NCBI GenBank assembly: GCA_035301265.1
Contig: DATGUP010000021.1
Coordinates: 1 to 64,000, forward strand
DNA length: 64,000 nucleotides
Direction: 5' to 3'
DNA from: DATGUP01 sp035301265
Lineage (GTDB): Bacteria; Bacillota; Bacilli; Bacillales; Amphibacillaceae
The translations under genes and the position numbers were made by a program. Below, piece after piece: positions 8,464-17,598 of this stretch. Below the pieces are notes generated by a model that saw nothing but the letters and a program-made list of their open reading frames with translations, was not told the origin of the DNA and made no database searches. Position 1 is the first letter of the stretch, and each line of letters opens with the position of its first letter.

Positions 8464-9189
8464 TTGCAACGAAGAGGAAAAATGATCGAAAAAGGCATTA
8501 TAAGCCGTTTCCTGAACGAAACGTTAACATTGAAAATATACAAGCCCGAAACATTTTCCCCGTTATACAAATACCATCTATGCATCATGCAAGATGGCGA
8601 CGACTACTACCAGCTCGGGCGGGTAGCTACGTTGAGCGATAGATTACATGCAAGCGGCGCTATCGAAAATACCGTGTTTGTTGGCATCCATTATAACGAT
8701 AAATACGACCGGCGCGAAAAATACCATCCAGAGGGCAAGCAACACGAAGCATACAAAAAATTTCTCGTGCATGAAGTCATCCCTTTTTTGGATCATTTAT
8801 TACCTACCTATCACATGAGCCAATCGCGCGCACTGATGGGCGATTCGCTTGCCGGAACGTTAGGATTAATGTGTGCCTTGGCGTATCCGCATACGTTCGG
8901 CAAAGTGATCATGCAGTCCCCGTATGTGAACGACACAGTGCTTGAAGCAGTGCAAACAGTAGACAAAGCCGCTGCGATTGATGTATATCAGACGATCGGC
9001 ACAAACGAAACGGCTGTGAATACGACAAAAGACGGGCAAGTCAATTTTCTGCAGCCAAATCGCAAACTGGCTGAACGATTGCGTAACAAAGGAATCAACC
9101 TTATCTATCAAGAAATCATCGGTGGCGAACATACATGGAAGTATTGGCAACAAGATTTACCGAATGCGCTCACAACGCTATTTGAGTAA
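8464..9189 (+). CDS. yjcH: Alpha/beta-hydrolase, putative esterase (YjcH-like)
   Basis: A 241-residue esterase-D-like hydrolase. The nucleophile elbow is GDSLAG with Ser128, and a late His in GGEHTWKYW is the likely catalytic base. No signal peptide, so cytoplasmic. The start is TTG 8464 with GAGGTG six bases upstream; an in-frame ATG at 8482 is less well placed. It begins the yjcH-yjcG-yjcF trio, kept together in Bacillus, and follows the ABC exporter by 37 bases, so it may be read with it. Physiological substrate unknown. Confidence 0.85.
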   Translation: MQRRGKMIEKGIISRFLNETLTLKIYKPETFSPLYKYHLCIMQDGDDYYQLGRVATLSDRLHASGAIENTVFVGIHYNDKYDRREKYHPEGKQHEAYKKFLVHEVIPFLDHLLPTYHMSQSRALMGDSLAGTLGLMCALAYPHTFGKVIMQSPYVNDTVLEAVQTVDKAAAIDVYQTIGTNETAVNTTKDGQVNFLQPNRKLAERLRNKGINLIYQEIIGGEHTWKYWQQDLPNALTTLFE

Positions 9190-9311
9190 AATGTAGAAAA
9201 TTTATTAAAATATTGTTCTGCATATAACCGCTTTTCTGTTATACTATAAGTTAAATTCATTTATACGCAGCAAGAACGAATAATCAAACATGGAAACAGG
9301 AGGTCGATACG

Positions 9312-9836
9312 ATGACTTTGAAATACGGTATAGCTATTTTCCCGTCCAAACCGATACAAGATGAAGCAAATGGATATAGGAAGCGATACGATCCGCATTA
9401 TGCTTTAATCCCACCGCATATTACTTTAAAAGAGGCATTCGAAGCCGATGAACAAATGATTCAAGAACTGATCCCAGAGCTTAAGCGTATCGCCAACGAG
9501 ACAAAACCTTTTACGATCAAAATCAACAAAGTGAGCACTTTTGCTCCGGTGACAAACACGATCTATTTTAAAGTTGAACCGAACGAAACATTGCAAGCGC
9601 TCCACGATAAAATGCATGAAGGAAAGTTTCCAAAAGAGCGGCAATACAATTTTGTCCCCCACATTACGATTGCGCAAAAACTCGTGGAAGATGAACATTC
9701 CGATGTGTTCGGCAGCTTGCGTATGAAAAAAATCGCCCTCGAAGATACTGTGGATCGTTTTCAGCTCATGTATCAACTCGACAACCAGTCATGGACCGTT
9801 TATGAAACTTTTGTGTTCGGGAAGGAATACGTATGA
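9312..9836 (+). CDS. yjcG: 2H phosphoesterase (YjcG-like, 2'-5' RNA ligase family)
   Basis: A 174-residue protein of the 2H phosphodiesterase superfamily. Both HxT motifs are present: His36-Ile-Thr38 in PPHITLKE and His117-Ile-Thr119 in VPHITIAQ. Relatives open 2',3'-cyclic phosphates or hydrolyse 2'-5' linkages; the in vivo substrate of YjcG is not settled. ATG 9312 has AGGAGG nearby and a TATACT -10 lies at 9240-9245. It overlaps the next gene by four bases (ATGA), indicating translational coupling. Confidence 0.88.
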   Translation: MTLKYGIAIFPSKPIQDEANGYRKRYDPHYALIPPHITLKEAFEADEQMIQELIPELKRIANETKPFTIKINKVSTFAPVTNTIYFKVEPNETLQALHDKMHEGKFPKERQYNFVPHITIAQKLVEDEHSDVFGSLRMKKIALEDTVDRFQLMYQLDNQSWTVYETFVFGKEYV

Positions 9837-10273
9837 ATATCTTCATTGTCAAAACAAAAGAAGAAAAAGAACGCGCCCTGCGCATCCGGCGTACTGTTTT
9901 TGTCGATGAACAAAATGTTCCGCTCGACGAGGAGCTTGATGAACATGAAGACGAAGCCATCCATTTTCTCGGCGAATTAAATGGTAAAGCTATTGCTGCA
10001 AGCCGTTTGCGCTGGGTCGATGGATACGGAAAATTAGAGCGCATCTGTGTTTTAAAAAACGAACGAGGCAATGGCTATGGCAAACAGCTTATTCAAGCTA
10101 TGGAGCGAGAGATTGTTAAAAACGGCGGACAAAAAGCCAAGCTCAACGCCCAAAAACATGCAGAAAAATTTTATAAACAGCTCGGTTATCAAACCGTATC
10201 AGACGAGTTCATGGATGCAGGCATTCCCCACGTTACGATGGTTAAACATTTAGAAACAGACCTAACGGCATAA
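9833..10273 (+). CDS. yjcF: GNAT N-acetyltransferase (YjcF-like)
   Basis: A 146-residue single-domain acetyltransferase. The acetyl-CoA loop is seen in RICVLKNERGNGYGKQL near residues 70-85 (the R/Q-x-x-G-x-G motif). The N-terminal RIRRTVFVDEQNVP resembles the ElaA/YjcF subgroup. Acceptor substrate unknown. Last gene of the yjcHGF set, coupled to yjcG through a four-base overlap and followed by a terminator. Confidence 0.88.
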   Translation: MNIFIVKTKEEKERALRIRRTVFVDEQNVPLDEELDEHEDEAIHFLGELNGKAIAASRLRWVDGYGKLERICVLKNERGNGYGKQLIQAMEREIVKNGGQKAKLNAQKHAEKFYKQLGYQTVSDEFMDAGIPHVTMVKHLETDLTA

Positions 10274-10288
10274 AAGGTCTGTTTTTTT
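10256..10288 (+). terminator. Terminator after yjcF
   Basis: ACAGACCT and AGGTCTGT form a stem overlapping the yjcF stop codon, followed by seven T. Confidence 0.8.
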
Positions 10289-10339
10289 ACATGATTTTCA
10301 CTTTTGTGGGCAGGCTAACGGATCAAGGGGGAATGCAAA

Positions 10340-11044
10340 ATGAGCAATCTACTTCCGATGTTATACGAAACATTATTCGGGTTTACTGCACTGTTTTTAT
10401 TAACCAAAATACTTGGTAAAACACAAATCTCTCAGCTGACGGCGTTTGACTTTATCACCGCGCTAGTATTAGGCGAATTGGTAGGGAATGCCCTTTTCGA
10501 TGAGAAAGCAGGGATTTTGGAAATCGGTTATGTTATCCTCCTTTGGGGTGGTTTGTTGTACATTGTAGAAATGGTCACACAACGATTTAAACGAACCCGT
10601 TACCTTCTTGAAGGAAAACCGGCTATCGTCATCCATAAGGGAACGATCATGCGCGATGTTATGAAAAAGAACCGCATTGATATCGGTGAACTGCAGCACC
10701 TGCTGCGTGATAAAAGTGTTTTTTCCATCCAGGAAGTCGAATATGCCATTCTCGAAACCAATGGCAACATTTCGGTGTTGCAAAAAGCGCCATACCAAAC
10801 GCCAACGAAAAAAGATCTCAATATCCCACCGTCTGAACCGAAAATTGCCAGCACTTTTATTAGTGATGGTGAAGTGCTGTGGGACAACGTGTATGAAGCC
10901 GGTTTTGATGAAAGCTGGCTCAATGCCGAGCTCGCCCAACAGCAATATGAGCGTGCCGAAGATGTATTTTATGCCGAATACCTTGAAGGCGAGCAGCTGT
11001 ACATCTTGCCGTTTGCGGAAAAACCAACTCGAAAAAAAGATTAA
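10340..11044 (+). CDS. DUF421 membrane protein (YetF/YrbG-like)
   Basis: A 234-residue protein with three N-terminal membrane helices (about residues 5-90) followed by a cytoplasmic domain, the YetF/YkjA arrangement. Recognisable features are the helix segment FDFITALVLGELVGNALF and the soluble part starting KPAIVIHKG with LRDKSVFSIQEVEYAILE. Family function is not established; some members are linked to spore germination or membrane homeostasis. ATG 10340 follows AAGGGGG. It ends head to head, overlapping by four bases, with the small minus-strand gene that follows. Confidence 0.85.
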   Translation: MSNLLPMLYETLFGFTALFLLTKILGKTQISQLTAFDFITALVLGELVGNALFDEKAGILEIGYVILLWGGLLYIVEMVTQRFKRTRYLLEGKPAIVIHKGTIMRDVMKKNRIDIGELQHLLRDKSVFSIQEVEYAILETNGNISVLQKAPYQTPTKKDLNIPPSEPKIASTFISDGEVLWDNVYEAGFDESWLNAELAQQQYERAEDVFYAEYLEGEQLYILPFAEKPTRKKD

Positions 11045-11295
11045 ACATACCGATCGATATGGCGTCCTTTCCCAGTTATTTTTTCCAAGCCTTTGGCATG
11101 CCTTCGCCGTTTATAAAACGATGCATTCATTTTGGTCAGTCGGTCTTCGTAAACGGCGAGCTTATCCCGCCTCACCGGTTGAGACGGAGTCGTTTTATAC
11201 GGCTGTTCAACGTGAAATGGACGTTTCTTATGACCGATGTGTTTGTAATAGTCGTTATATTGCTCATGCACAACCGGTAAAATATATCCCATCAT
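11041..11295 (-). CDS. Small basic protein of unknown function
   Basis: An 84-residue protein, not recognised. It begins MMGYILPVVHEQYNDYY and the rest is Arg/Lys/His-rich with no membrane segment. ATG 11295 is chosen because GGGGGG lies five bases upstream; an earlier ATG at 11319 has none. It sits between the DUF421 gene and spore-coat genes, which in B. subtilis flank sporulation genes, so a spore-related role is possible but only by context. Confidence 0.6.
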   Translation of the reverse strand: MMGYILPVVHEQYNDYYKHIGHKKRPFHVEQPYKTTPSQPVRRDKLAVYEDRLTKMNASFYKRRRHAKGLEKITGKGRHIDRYV

Positions 11296-11399
11296 TCCAT
11301 CCCCCCATCGTCTTACCATCTAGTTATACGACTTTACCCCTTTTTGGCAAGAAATATGCATGCTCCTTCAAAAAAAGACAGCTGCAATGAGCTGCCATT

Positions 11400-11636
11400 T
11401 CAAATCCAAGAAAAAGGTTTTCTATCTTGTCGTTCTTTCTCGCTGTCGGAGGAATGCGCATCGTTATATCCTCCATTTTTTTGTTCCGCTTCTTCTTTAG
11501 CCATGCGCGGCGGCCCGAAAAAAAACGGATTCCAACGGGGTCTCGGCCGTGGCGGTGGTTGTTCAAAATAAACATTGTCCGCCTTGATGGTCAAATCTTT
11601 AACGTGAATCACTTTTTTATTTTTTTCCTCGGACAT
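11400..11636 (-). CDS. Small Pro/Arg-rich protein of unknown function
   Basis: A 78-residue protein starting MSEEKNKKVIHVKDLTI. A short N-terminal part that could form strands is followed by a Pro/Arg/Phe-rich stretch (QPPPRPRPRWNPFFFGPPR) and a charged tail. No signal peptide or membrane helix. The ribosome site AAAGGAG lies seven bases before ATG 11636. It neighbours cotZ and cotO on the other side, so association with the spore is a guess from position. Confidence 0.6.
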   Translation of the reverse strand: MSEEKNKKVIHVKDLTIKADNVYFEQPPPRPRPRWNPFFFGPPRMAKEEAEQKNGGYNDAHSSDSEKERQDRKPFSWI

Positions 11637-11754
11637 CTTATCGCTCCTTTATAGAAACATAGTCCATATTAGTTTATGTCACCCTTTCTGATGATGTCAT
11701 AGACATACGCCTGTTTAGATGCAGATAATTATCCAAACAAACCAACGCCTGCCC

Positions 11755-11783
11755 ACACCAACAGCGGCATTCCACATAGTCTA
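11755..11783 (+). promoter_or_regulatory. Candidate sigma-K promoter of cotZ
   Basis: CATAGTCTA at 11775-11783 matches the sigma-K -10 pattern CATANNNTA, with AC dinucleotides 16-18 bases upstream. It fits late mother-cell expression of a coat protein starting at 11824. Confidence 0.45.
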
Positions 11784-11823
11784 TTAGGGATAGCAATCCA
11801 ACACAAGAAAGGAGACATCTCTC

Positions 11824-12279
11824 ATGAGTTGTGGAAAACAGCATCATACGGGAAACTGTGTATGCGACATTTTAAAGGAGATTGCCGAGGCACAACACGA
11901 TGTGATCGAAAACTGCTGTGACTCAAGCTGTGAACAATCAATCACCGATTTACTCGGGGAAACAGAAACTTCGCACGGTTTGGATACGGTGCCGGTACTT
12001 CTCTACTGCCAAGACGGCTGTCTACCATTTAAAGGTTTTGGAGCCCATCCGGAAAATATCGGTGACATTCGAGGAAGCTTCTACTTCCGCGTGAAAAAAG
12101 TGACAGATGACTGCTGCGCCGTTTTGGAAATGTTGCGAGATCCACACGATACCGATCCGAATCCAGCGAGCCCTGTGGATCAAAAAACAGGTTACTTGCG
12201 GGCAACGGGGGTATGCATCACTGTCGATGCCGACTGCTTCTGCCACGTCACATGTCTGCCAGCAATTTGCGCATTTTAA
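11824..12279 (+). CDS. cotZ: Spore coat/crust protein CotY/CotZ family
   Basis: A 151-residue cysteine-rich protein of the CotZ/CotY/ExsY family, which self-assembles through disulfides in the outer spore layer (crust or exosporium). Cysteines are spread along the protein (CVCDIL, NCCDSSC, YCQDGC, DDCCAV, CFCHVTC). The C-terminus CLPAICAF is typical. ATG 11824 has AAAGGAG upstream. It is one gene here, where B. subtilis has a cotY-cotZ pair, and it converges on cotO. A candidate sigma-K promoter lies upstream. Confidence 0.9.
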   Translation: MSCGKQHHTGNCVCDILKEIAEAQHDVIENCCDSSCEQSITDLLGETETSHGLDTVPVLLYCQDGCLPFKGFGAHPENIGDIRGSFYFRVKKVTDDCCAVLEMLRDPHDTDPNPASPVDQKTGYLRATGVCITVDADCFCHVTCLPAICAF

Positions 12280-12289
12280 GTTCAGTTAT

Positions 12290-12334
12290 ACACCATGGGA
12301 AAGAGGGGGATCCTCTTTCCTGCGGTGTTTTTTT
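12290..12334 (+). terminator. Terminator after cotZ
   Basis: A long interrupted stem (ACACC...GGAAAGAGG with CCTCTTTCC...GGTGT) ends in seven T. It lies between the convergent cotZ and cotO genes. Confidence 0.75.
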
Positions 12335-12338
12335 CTTT

Positions 12339-12854
12339 TTAAAAGCCGAGTAAACGAACATTTTCGATATCACCCATCTGTATTTTCAGGCGTCGTTTAC
12401 CTATCCGCATAACGATAACGTCTTCTTCACGACTCATAATAATGCCGCGATAATTCTTTTCCTTCGTTTTTACTTCACACCGAACACTTGGGATGTGGTT
12501 CGTCGCGTTAGCTAAATAATTCACCTTCTCATCCAAAGTCATTTCCTTGAACGGTTTCCGTCGAAGCGAATCTTTGTCATCTTTTAGATCATCAGATGCC
12601 TCTTCAAGCGATTCATCGTCTACAACTGAATCAGTTCCAATGGGTGCGAATGCATCTTCATCCGGTATTTGGTCGGTACTTCCGAAAGCCTGGCTCCGCC
12701 TGAATGATGTCGGCGATTTAATCCGTTTCCCTGCCGCATCTGCTTGTGGTCTTGACGGTGTTTTGTAAAGGTCTTGCATGGAAGCTTTTGGCTTATGGAT
12801 GTCAGGTTGATCGAGATAAAGCAGTGGATCATGTGCAAATCCTTTTTTGCGCAT
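12339..12854 (-). CDS. cotO: Spore coat morphogenetic protein CotO
   Basis: A 171-residue protein resembling CotO (YjbX), which acts with CotH in outer coat assembly. The N-terminus carries a short conserved HDPLLYLDQPDI segment. The middle is low-complexity and acidic, and the C-terminal domain (from MTLDEKVNYLANATNHIPSV) is Sm-like with the strand pattern YRGIIMSREEDVIVMR. ATG 12854 has AAAGGAG eight bases upstream. A sigma-K-like CATATACTG lies further upstream on the minus strand. Its place next to cotZ is the conserved arrangement. Confidence 0.85.
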   Translation of the reverse strand: MRKKGFAHDPLLYLDQPDIHKPKASMQDLYKTPSRPQADAAGKRIKSPTSFRRSQAFGSTDQIPDEDAFAPIGTDSVVDDESLEEASDDLKDDKDSLRRKPFKEMTLDEKVNYLANATNHIPSVRCEVKTKEKNYRGIIMSREEDVIVMRIGKRRLKIQMGDIENVRLLGF

Positions 12855-12930
12855 GCTCATCGCTCCTTTACACAATGGATTCATTCAATCCAGTATATGA
12901 ACCTAAAGAGAATCGTGTGTAAAGCTTCGT

Positions 12931-14280
12931 CTATAATAAAAAGCCTAAGAATACGGTGGCAAAACCGAAATAAATCATCGTCGAAGTAATATCATTAATC
13001 GTTGTGATAAACGGACCGGAAGCGACAGCTGGATCAATTTTGAGGCGGTCCATAATCAGCGGAATAATCGAACCAGAAAGCGTGGCGACGGTTAGCGTAA
13101 CAAGCAAAGATCCACCGACGAGCATGCCCATGTATAGTTCGCCTTTCCAAAAGAAAATAATCCCTACGACAACAATGCCGCATACCGTACCGGTGATAAG
13201 ACCCGTTGTCGTTTCCCGAAGCATCAACTTCATTTTCCCTTGTTTACCAAACCCCCCCGTTGCCAATCCTCTCACTGCGACTGCAAGCGACTGTGTACCT
13301 GTATTTCCAGCCATCCCGGCGATCAACGGGATAAAGATTGCCAGAAGCGGCACTTGGCTGAGCGTTTGTTCAAATTGATCGATCAAACTCGCCGTCAACA
13401 TGCCTAAAAAAAGCAAAATAATGAGCCATGGTAGCCGTTTTTTAGCAGCGATAGCCGGGCTGTCATCAGGGCGCTGTAAATCGGAAACGGCCGCTAATTT
13501 AGAATAGTCGTCGCTTGCTTCTTCATCCATGACATCTAAAATATCATCGACGGTCACAATGCCGAGCAAATGGTGTTGAAAATCGACGACTGGAAGTGCT
13601 AAAAGATCATAATCTTGGATCGTTTGCACAACATCCTTTTGATCTTTAGCAACGGAAACTTTGACGATGTTTTCGTTCATAACGTCCGCGATCGTCGAAT
13701 CCGCATCAACAATAATTAAATCGCGCAATGATACGACCCCGACGAGACGTTTGTCCTCATCAAGCACATATAAATAATAAATCGTCTCCGCCACAGGTGC
13801 CTCTTCTTTTAATTGCTGAAGCACCTGTTGAACCGTCTGTGTTTTATACACCGAAACAAATTCAGTCGTCATGATGCTTCCGGCTGTTTTCTCCTCATAA
13901 TGGAGCAGCCCTTTAATTTCAGCGGCAGCTTTTTCATCCATAAGCGTGAGAAAACTGGCGACTTTATCTTTTTCCATTTTGTTTAAAATATCGACAGCAT
14001 CGTCCGCCGGCATTTTCGCCAATATAAACGAAGAAAAGCGCGGATCCATTTCCGTGAAATAGCGTTCGGTCGCTTCCAGTTCAATATTTTCCATGATTTC
14101 CGCCATCTCATCGGGGGATAAGTAGGTGTAAATAGCCATTCGCATGTCGCGGTCTTGCGCTTGAAAGAATTGCGCCTGATCGTAAGGGTGCATATGTAAA
14201 AACGACATGCGAAAGGAATCTATTTGTTTACTTTCTAGAGCTGATTGTGCATAAACCCAATCTTTTTTATGTTTATCCAC
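12931..14280 (-). CDS. mgtE: Magnesium transporter MgtE
   Basis: A 449-residue Mg2+ channel. In order: N-terminal superhelical domain (to about residue 110, with LSPDEMAEIMENIE), two CBS domains that sense cytosolic magnesium (about 115-240), a connecting helix, then five membrane helices with GMAGNTGTQSLAVAVRGLA in the pore region. The GTG at 14280 is preferred: AGAGGAAG precedes it by seven bases and the length then matches the family. No M-box riboswitch was seen in the 280 bases upstream. Confidence 0.92.
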   Translation of the reverse strand: MDKHKKDWVYAQSALESKQIDSFRMSFLHMHPYDQAQFFQAQDRDMRMAIYTYLSPDEMAEIMENIELEATERYFTEMDPRFSSFILAKMPADDAVDILNKMEKDKVASFLTLMDEKAAAEIKGLLHYEEKTAGSIMTTEFVSVYKTQTVQQVLQQLKEEAPVAETIYYLYVLDEDKRLVGVVSLRDLIIVDADSTIADVMNENIVKVSVAKDQKDVVQTIQDYDLLALPVVDFQHHLLGIVTVDDILDVMDEEASDDYSKLAAVSDLQRPDDSPAIAAKKRLPWLIILLFLGMLTASLIDQFEQTLSQVPLLAIFIPLIAGMAGNTGTQSLAVAVRGLATGGFGKQGKMKLMLRETTTGLITGTVCGIVVVGIIFFWKGELYMGMLVGGSLLVTLTVATLSGSIIPLIMDRLKIDPAVASGPFITTINDITSTMIYFGFATVFLGFLL

Positions 14281-14567
14281 ATTTCCACTTCCTCTCGCAT
14301 TTCTTTTTTTCCATTCGTTTATTGTACCAATTGTGAGTGTCGACTGCACAGGGGTGCTTGACTTTCTCGCACGTTGTTCAATAATAGAAAACAGAACCGG
14401 AAAAAATGACGACTTAAAAAAATGTGTTATTTGGTGTACACTTGCTTATATAGAATGCTTCTTCTCACACTGTTAAAACGTTCGTGTACTATAAAGCGAA
14501 GATCATATATTTTTTGTTAAAATAGACAGTAGCAGTCCGAGAATAAACAGAAAGTCAGGTTAAAACT

Positions 14568-15743
14568 ATGAAAAATCAACAAAACCGTTGGAATATCGAT
14601 TACACATTATTGTTCATTGTTTTTCTTCTAGCCATTGTCAGTTTGTTTACCTTATATACAATCGAACCGTACTTACCGGCAAAATATGCGAATCAACATT
14701 TTTTACGCGACCAAGCCATTTACTATGTTGCCGGTGGTATCTTGATCCTGCTTATAATGTGGATTGACTATGACCGTTTCCGGCAGATCACATGGAGTTT
14801 ATACACGATCGGCATCGTTATGCTACTCATGTTGGCATTGCGTTTTCCGCAGTCGATTGTCATTGAAGCAAACGGGGCCTGGAGCTGGCTTGCTTTTCCC
14901 GGTATCGGGACGATTCAGCCAGCAGAATTTATGAAAATTTTTCTCGTGTTGGCACTGGCGCACATTATGTACCGGCATCATGCAAAATTTATCCAAAAGA
15001 CGACGAAGAGCGATCTATGGCTATTGGCGAAAATGATGTTCGCCTCACTCCCCCCCATGGGCTTGATTATGGTTCAGCCGGACTTAGGAAGCGCCCTGAT
15101 TTTGGCCAGTATAACCGCATGCATGATTCTCGTATCAGGTATACGTTGGCGTATCATATTAACCGTTATACTATCGGGAGTTGGAATAGTTATCCTTCTT
15201 GTTGCCATCTGGTATTTTTTCCCCGGCCCTATTGCAACGTTTCTTGAAGAATCTGTGTTCAATCACGTATCGGGCCGGTTTTATGGGTGGCTTCATCCTG
15301 AGCAATACGCCGAATCCGGTTATCAACTTATTTATGCAATGCTTGCCATCGGTTCAGGTCAGTTATTCGGCAAGGGAATGAATACAATGGAAGTTTATGT
15401 TCCGGAAAAACATACCGACATGATCTTTACGGCCGTTGCTGAACAATTTGGTTTTATCGGTGCCAGCGTTGTCGTGACCTTGTTTTTTTTACTCATCTAT
15501 CGCATGATCCATATCGCGTTAAAAAGTAATGACAGCTATGGCAGCTACTTAGTAACGGGTATGATCGGTATGTTTGCCTACCAAGTGTTTCAAAATATTG
15601 GCATGTCCATTCGCCTGTTGCCGATCACTGGTATCCCTTTACCTTTTTTAAGTTTTGGAGGCAGTACGACATTGACGTCCATGATCATCATTGGTATTGT
15701 TTTGAACGTTCACTCGCGGACGAAAAAATATATGTTTGAATAA
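14568..15743 (+). CDS. SEDS-family peptidoglycan polymerase (RodA/FtsW/SpoVE)
   Basis: A 391-residue protein with about ten membrane helices. SEDS proteins polymerise lipid II into glycan strands together with a class B penicillin-binding protein. Conserved features include IQPAEFMKIFLVL, QPDLGSALI (with the catalytic Asp of the family), FIGASVVV and the C-terminal ITGIPLPFLSFGGSTTLTSM. Overall it is more RodA-like, as for elongation, than FtsW-like, but the genome will have several paralogues. ATG 14568 lacks a strong ribosome site. Monocistronic with a terminator. Confidence 0.85.
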   Translation: MKNQQNRWNIDYTLLFIVFLLAIVSLFTLYTIEPYLPAKYANQHFLRDQAIYYVAGGILILLIMWIDYDRFRQITWSLYTIGIVMLLMLALRFPQSIVIEANGAWSWLAFPGIGTIQPAEFMKIFLVLALAHIMYRHHAKFIQKTTKSDLWLLAKMMFASLPPMGLIMVQPDLGSALILASITACMILVSGIRWRIILTVILSGVGIVILLVAIWYFFPGPIATFLEESVFNHVSGRFYGWLHPEQYAESGYQLIYAMLAIGSGQLFGKGMNTMEVYVPEKHTDMIFTAVAEQFGFIGASVVVTLFFLLIYRMIHIALKSNDSYGSYLVTGMIGMFAYQVFQNIGMSIRLLPITGIPLPFLSFGGSTTLTSMIIIGIVLNVHSRTKKYMFE

Positions 15744-15747
15744 ACAA

Positions 15748-15786
15748 AACCCGGCACCTGTCGATGATTCAGGGCCGGTTTTTTTT
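15748..15786 (+). terminator. Terminator after the SEDS gene
   Basis: ACCCGGCACCTG pairs with CAGGGCCGGTT and is followed by a run of T. Confidence 0.75.
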
Positions 15787-15832
15787 ACACGATATCGCAT
15801 TCCATGAGTCGTTTCAAACGTTGTATCTGAAT

Positions 15833-16708
15833 TTAAGCGAACAGTTTTGCCATATCATTTGGAAGCGCTGATGTAAAAACGAGGCGCTTTTTCGTTATCG
15901 GGTGATGCAAAATGAGTTCGCAACAATGCAATGCTTGCCGGTTGATTCTTTGACAAGACCCACCGTACAAATTATCGCCAGCAAGCGGATGGCCAATATG
16001 GGCAAAATGCACACGAATTTGGTGCGTCCTCCCCGTCTCCAGTTCAATATCAACGAAAGTGTGTTCGTTTGTTTTTCGGACTGTCGTATAGTGAGTCGTC
16101 GCCTTTTTTCCTGCTTGTGTAACCGTTCGCTCGATGATCGAGCCGTCTTTGCGCCCGATCGGTAAGCAAATGGAACCTTTAGGTTGAGCAAGATCCCCTT
16201 CAACGATGGCTTGATACTTTCTTCTAATGCCACCGGCTTTCTGGTCTGCTGAAAGAATGGAATGGCTGTATTTATGTTTTGCAACGAGAACAAGTCCCGA
16301 TGTATTGCGGTCAAGTCGGGTAACGACATGTATCGTATAAGGGATGTCATTGGTTTTGTAATGATGCAAAATCCCGTTGGCAAGCGTTCCGGTCGGATGA
16401 TGTCTGGAAGGAATCGTTGCCATCTTTGCTGGCTTATTAAGGACAAGAATCGCATCATCTTCATAAACGATCGATAACGGAACCGGTTCTGGTTGCATAT
16501 AAACACCTTTTTTCTCTTCGGGAAAACGAACAGCGAGCACATCCCCTGCCGTTAACAGAAATGCGAGATGTTCCGGCTTGCCATTAACTTTGATAAAACC
16601 TCCGTCATGCTTAATGCTTCTTAACAACCGGCGGGAAAAGCCACGCACGTTTTGCAAATAATGACGCACGGTCATTCCTTCATGCTTTTTATCTATGGTC
16701 CATTTCAT
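15833..16708 (-). CDS. yjbO: RluA-family 23S rRNA pseudouridine synthase (YjbO)
   Basis: A 291-residue pseudouridine synthase. An N-terminal S4-like RNA-binding segment (VRHYLQNVRGFSRRLLRSI) precedes the catalytic domain. The motif RLDRNTSG contains the catalytic Asp, and ETGRTHQIRVHFAHIGHPL is the second conserved block. The target is probably 23S rRNA by analogy with RluD, though YjbO-type specificity varies. It forms a run with nadK and relQ (27 bases to nadK), the order known from B. subtilis yjbM-yjbN-yjbO. Confidence 0.9.
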   Translation of the reverse strand: MKWTIDKKHEGMTVRHYLQNVRGFSRRLLRSIKHDGGFIKVNGKPEHLAFLLTAGDVLAVRFPEEKKGVYMQPEPVPLSIVYEDDAILVLNKPAKMATIPSRHHPTGTLANGILHHYKTNDIPYTIHVVTRLDRNTSGLVLVAKHKYSHSILSADQKAGGIRRKYQAIVEGDLAQPKGSICLPIGRKDGSIIERTVTQAGKKATTHYTTVRKTNEHTFVDIELETGRTHQIRVHFAHIGHPLAGDNLYGGSCQRINRQALHCCELILHHPITKKRLVFTSALPNDMAKLFA

Positions 16709-16735
16709 GATCCTTCACCTATGTCGTTTTGCTTA

Positions 16736-17548
16736 TTATATAAACGAAGAATCATCTTCAGCAACGAACGAATCACGCACCCGATTCCAAAACGGAAATG
16801 GACGAAAACGGGCGAAGCGAATCCGTTCTTTGGCAACCCGACACTGGATCGACTTAACGTTTGTATACGTCTCGGTCAAATGATCAATCGTGATTAAAAA
16901 ACTCCGGTCAACAAGCGGCTTCAGCATACATGTATGGTGTTTTGGTAAAATGAGCGGACTGCCGATGGTCCGAAACACGCGGTTGTTAATCGAAGCCATT
17001 TCCGTCAGCTGGATCGCCTCAAGCGACGGGTGAATGATTCCCCCGCCTAAAGCTTTGTTGTAAGCTGTACTACCGGATGGTGTGGAAATGCAAAGCCCAT
17101 CGCCGCGAAACGTCTCAAAATGTTCCCCTTTGATTTCAACATCGAATACAACCGAGCCATCTGCTGTTTTAATCGTCGCCTCATTCAAGGCGAGGAAACG
17201 GTTTTCGGTTCCGCCCGATTTAAAACGGATGATGACTTCTAAAAGCGGATATTCGACGATTTGAAACGGTGTCTTAGCAATTTCAATAATTAATTTTTCC
17301 ACTTCATCCGGCACCCAATCTGCATAAAAACCGAGATGCCCTGTATGGACACCGATAAATGCCGTTGCATCAAGACGATGGATGTAGCGGTGAAAAGCCT
17401 CCAAAAACGTACCATCGCCGCCGACAGAAATCACCAGATCGGGATTGTTTTGATCATACTCCAAATCAAAATCGGTTAAATATTGCTTCATCATTCGTTT
17501 AATGTTATTTGATCGTTCATCGCCTTTTGAGACGATCTTAAATTTCAA
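16736..17548 (-). CDS. nadK: NAD kinase
   Basis: A 270-residue ATP-dependent NAD kinase making NADP. The ATP/NAD motif VISVGGDGTFLEAF, the LALNEATIK segment and the glycine-rich TPSGSTAYNKALGGGIIHP are all present. The C-terminal FARFRPFPFWNRVRDSF is characteristic of Bacillus NadF. TTG 17548 is chosen because AAGGAGAGG lies just upstream; the ATG at 17566 begins before that ribosome site and would be unserved. Co-transcribed with relQ upstream and yjbO downstream. Confidence 0.93.
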   Translation of the reverse strand: MKFKIVSKGDERSNNIKRMMKQYLTDFDLEYDQNNPDLVISVGGDGTFLEAFHRYIHRLDATAFIGVHTGHLGFYADWVPDEVEKLIIEIAKTPFQIVEYPLLEVIIRFKSGGTENRFLALNEATIKTADGSVVFDVEIKGEHFETFRGDGLCISTPSGSTAYNKALGGGIIHPSLEAIQLTEMASINNRVFRTIGSPLILPKHHTCMLKPLVDRSFLITIDHLTETYTNVKSIQCRVAKERIRFARFRPFPFWNRVRDSFVAEDDSSFI

Positions 17549-17598
17549 TGCTTTCCTCTCCTTCATTTACATCCTTTACCACCCATTGAGAAGTCCGT

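Noticed and set aside
14281..14567. An M-box magnesium riboswitch before mgtE
   Set aside because: No conserved M-box segments or terminator stem were found upstream of the gene.
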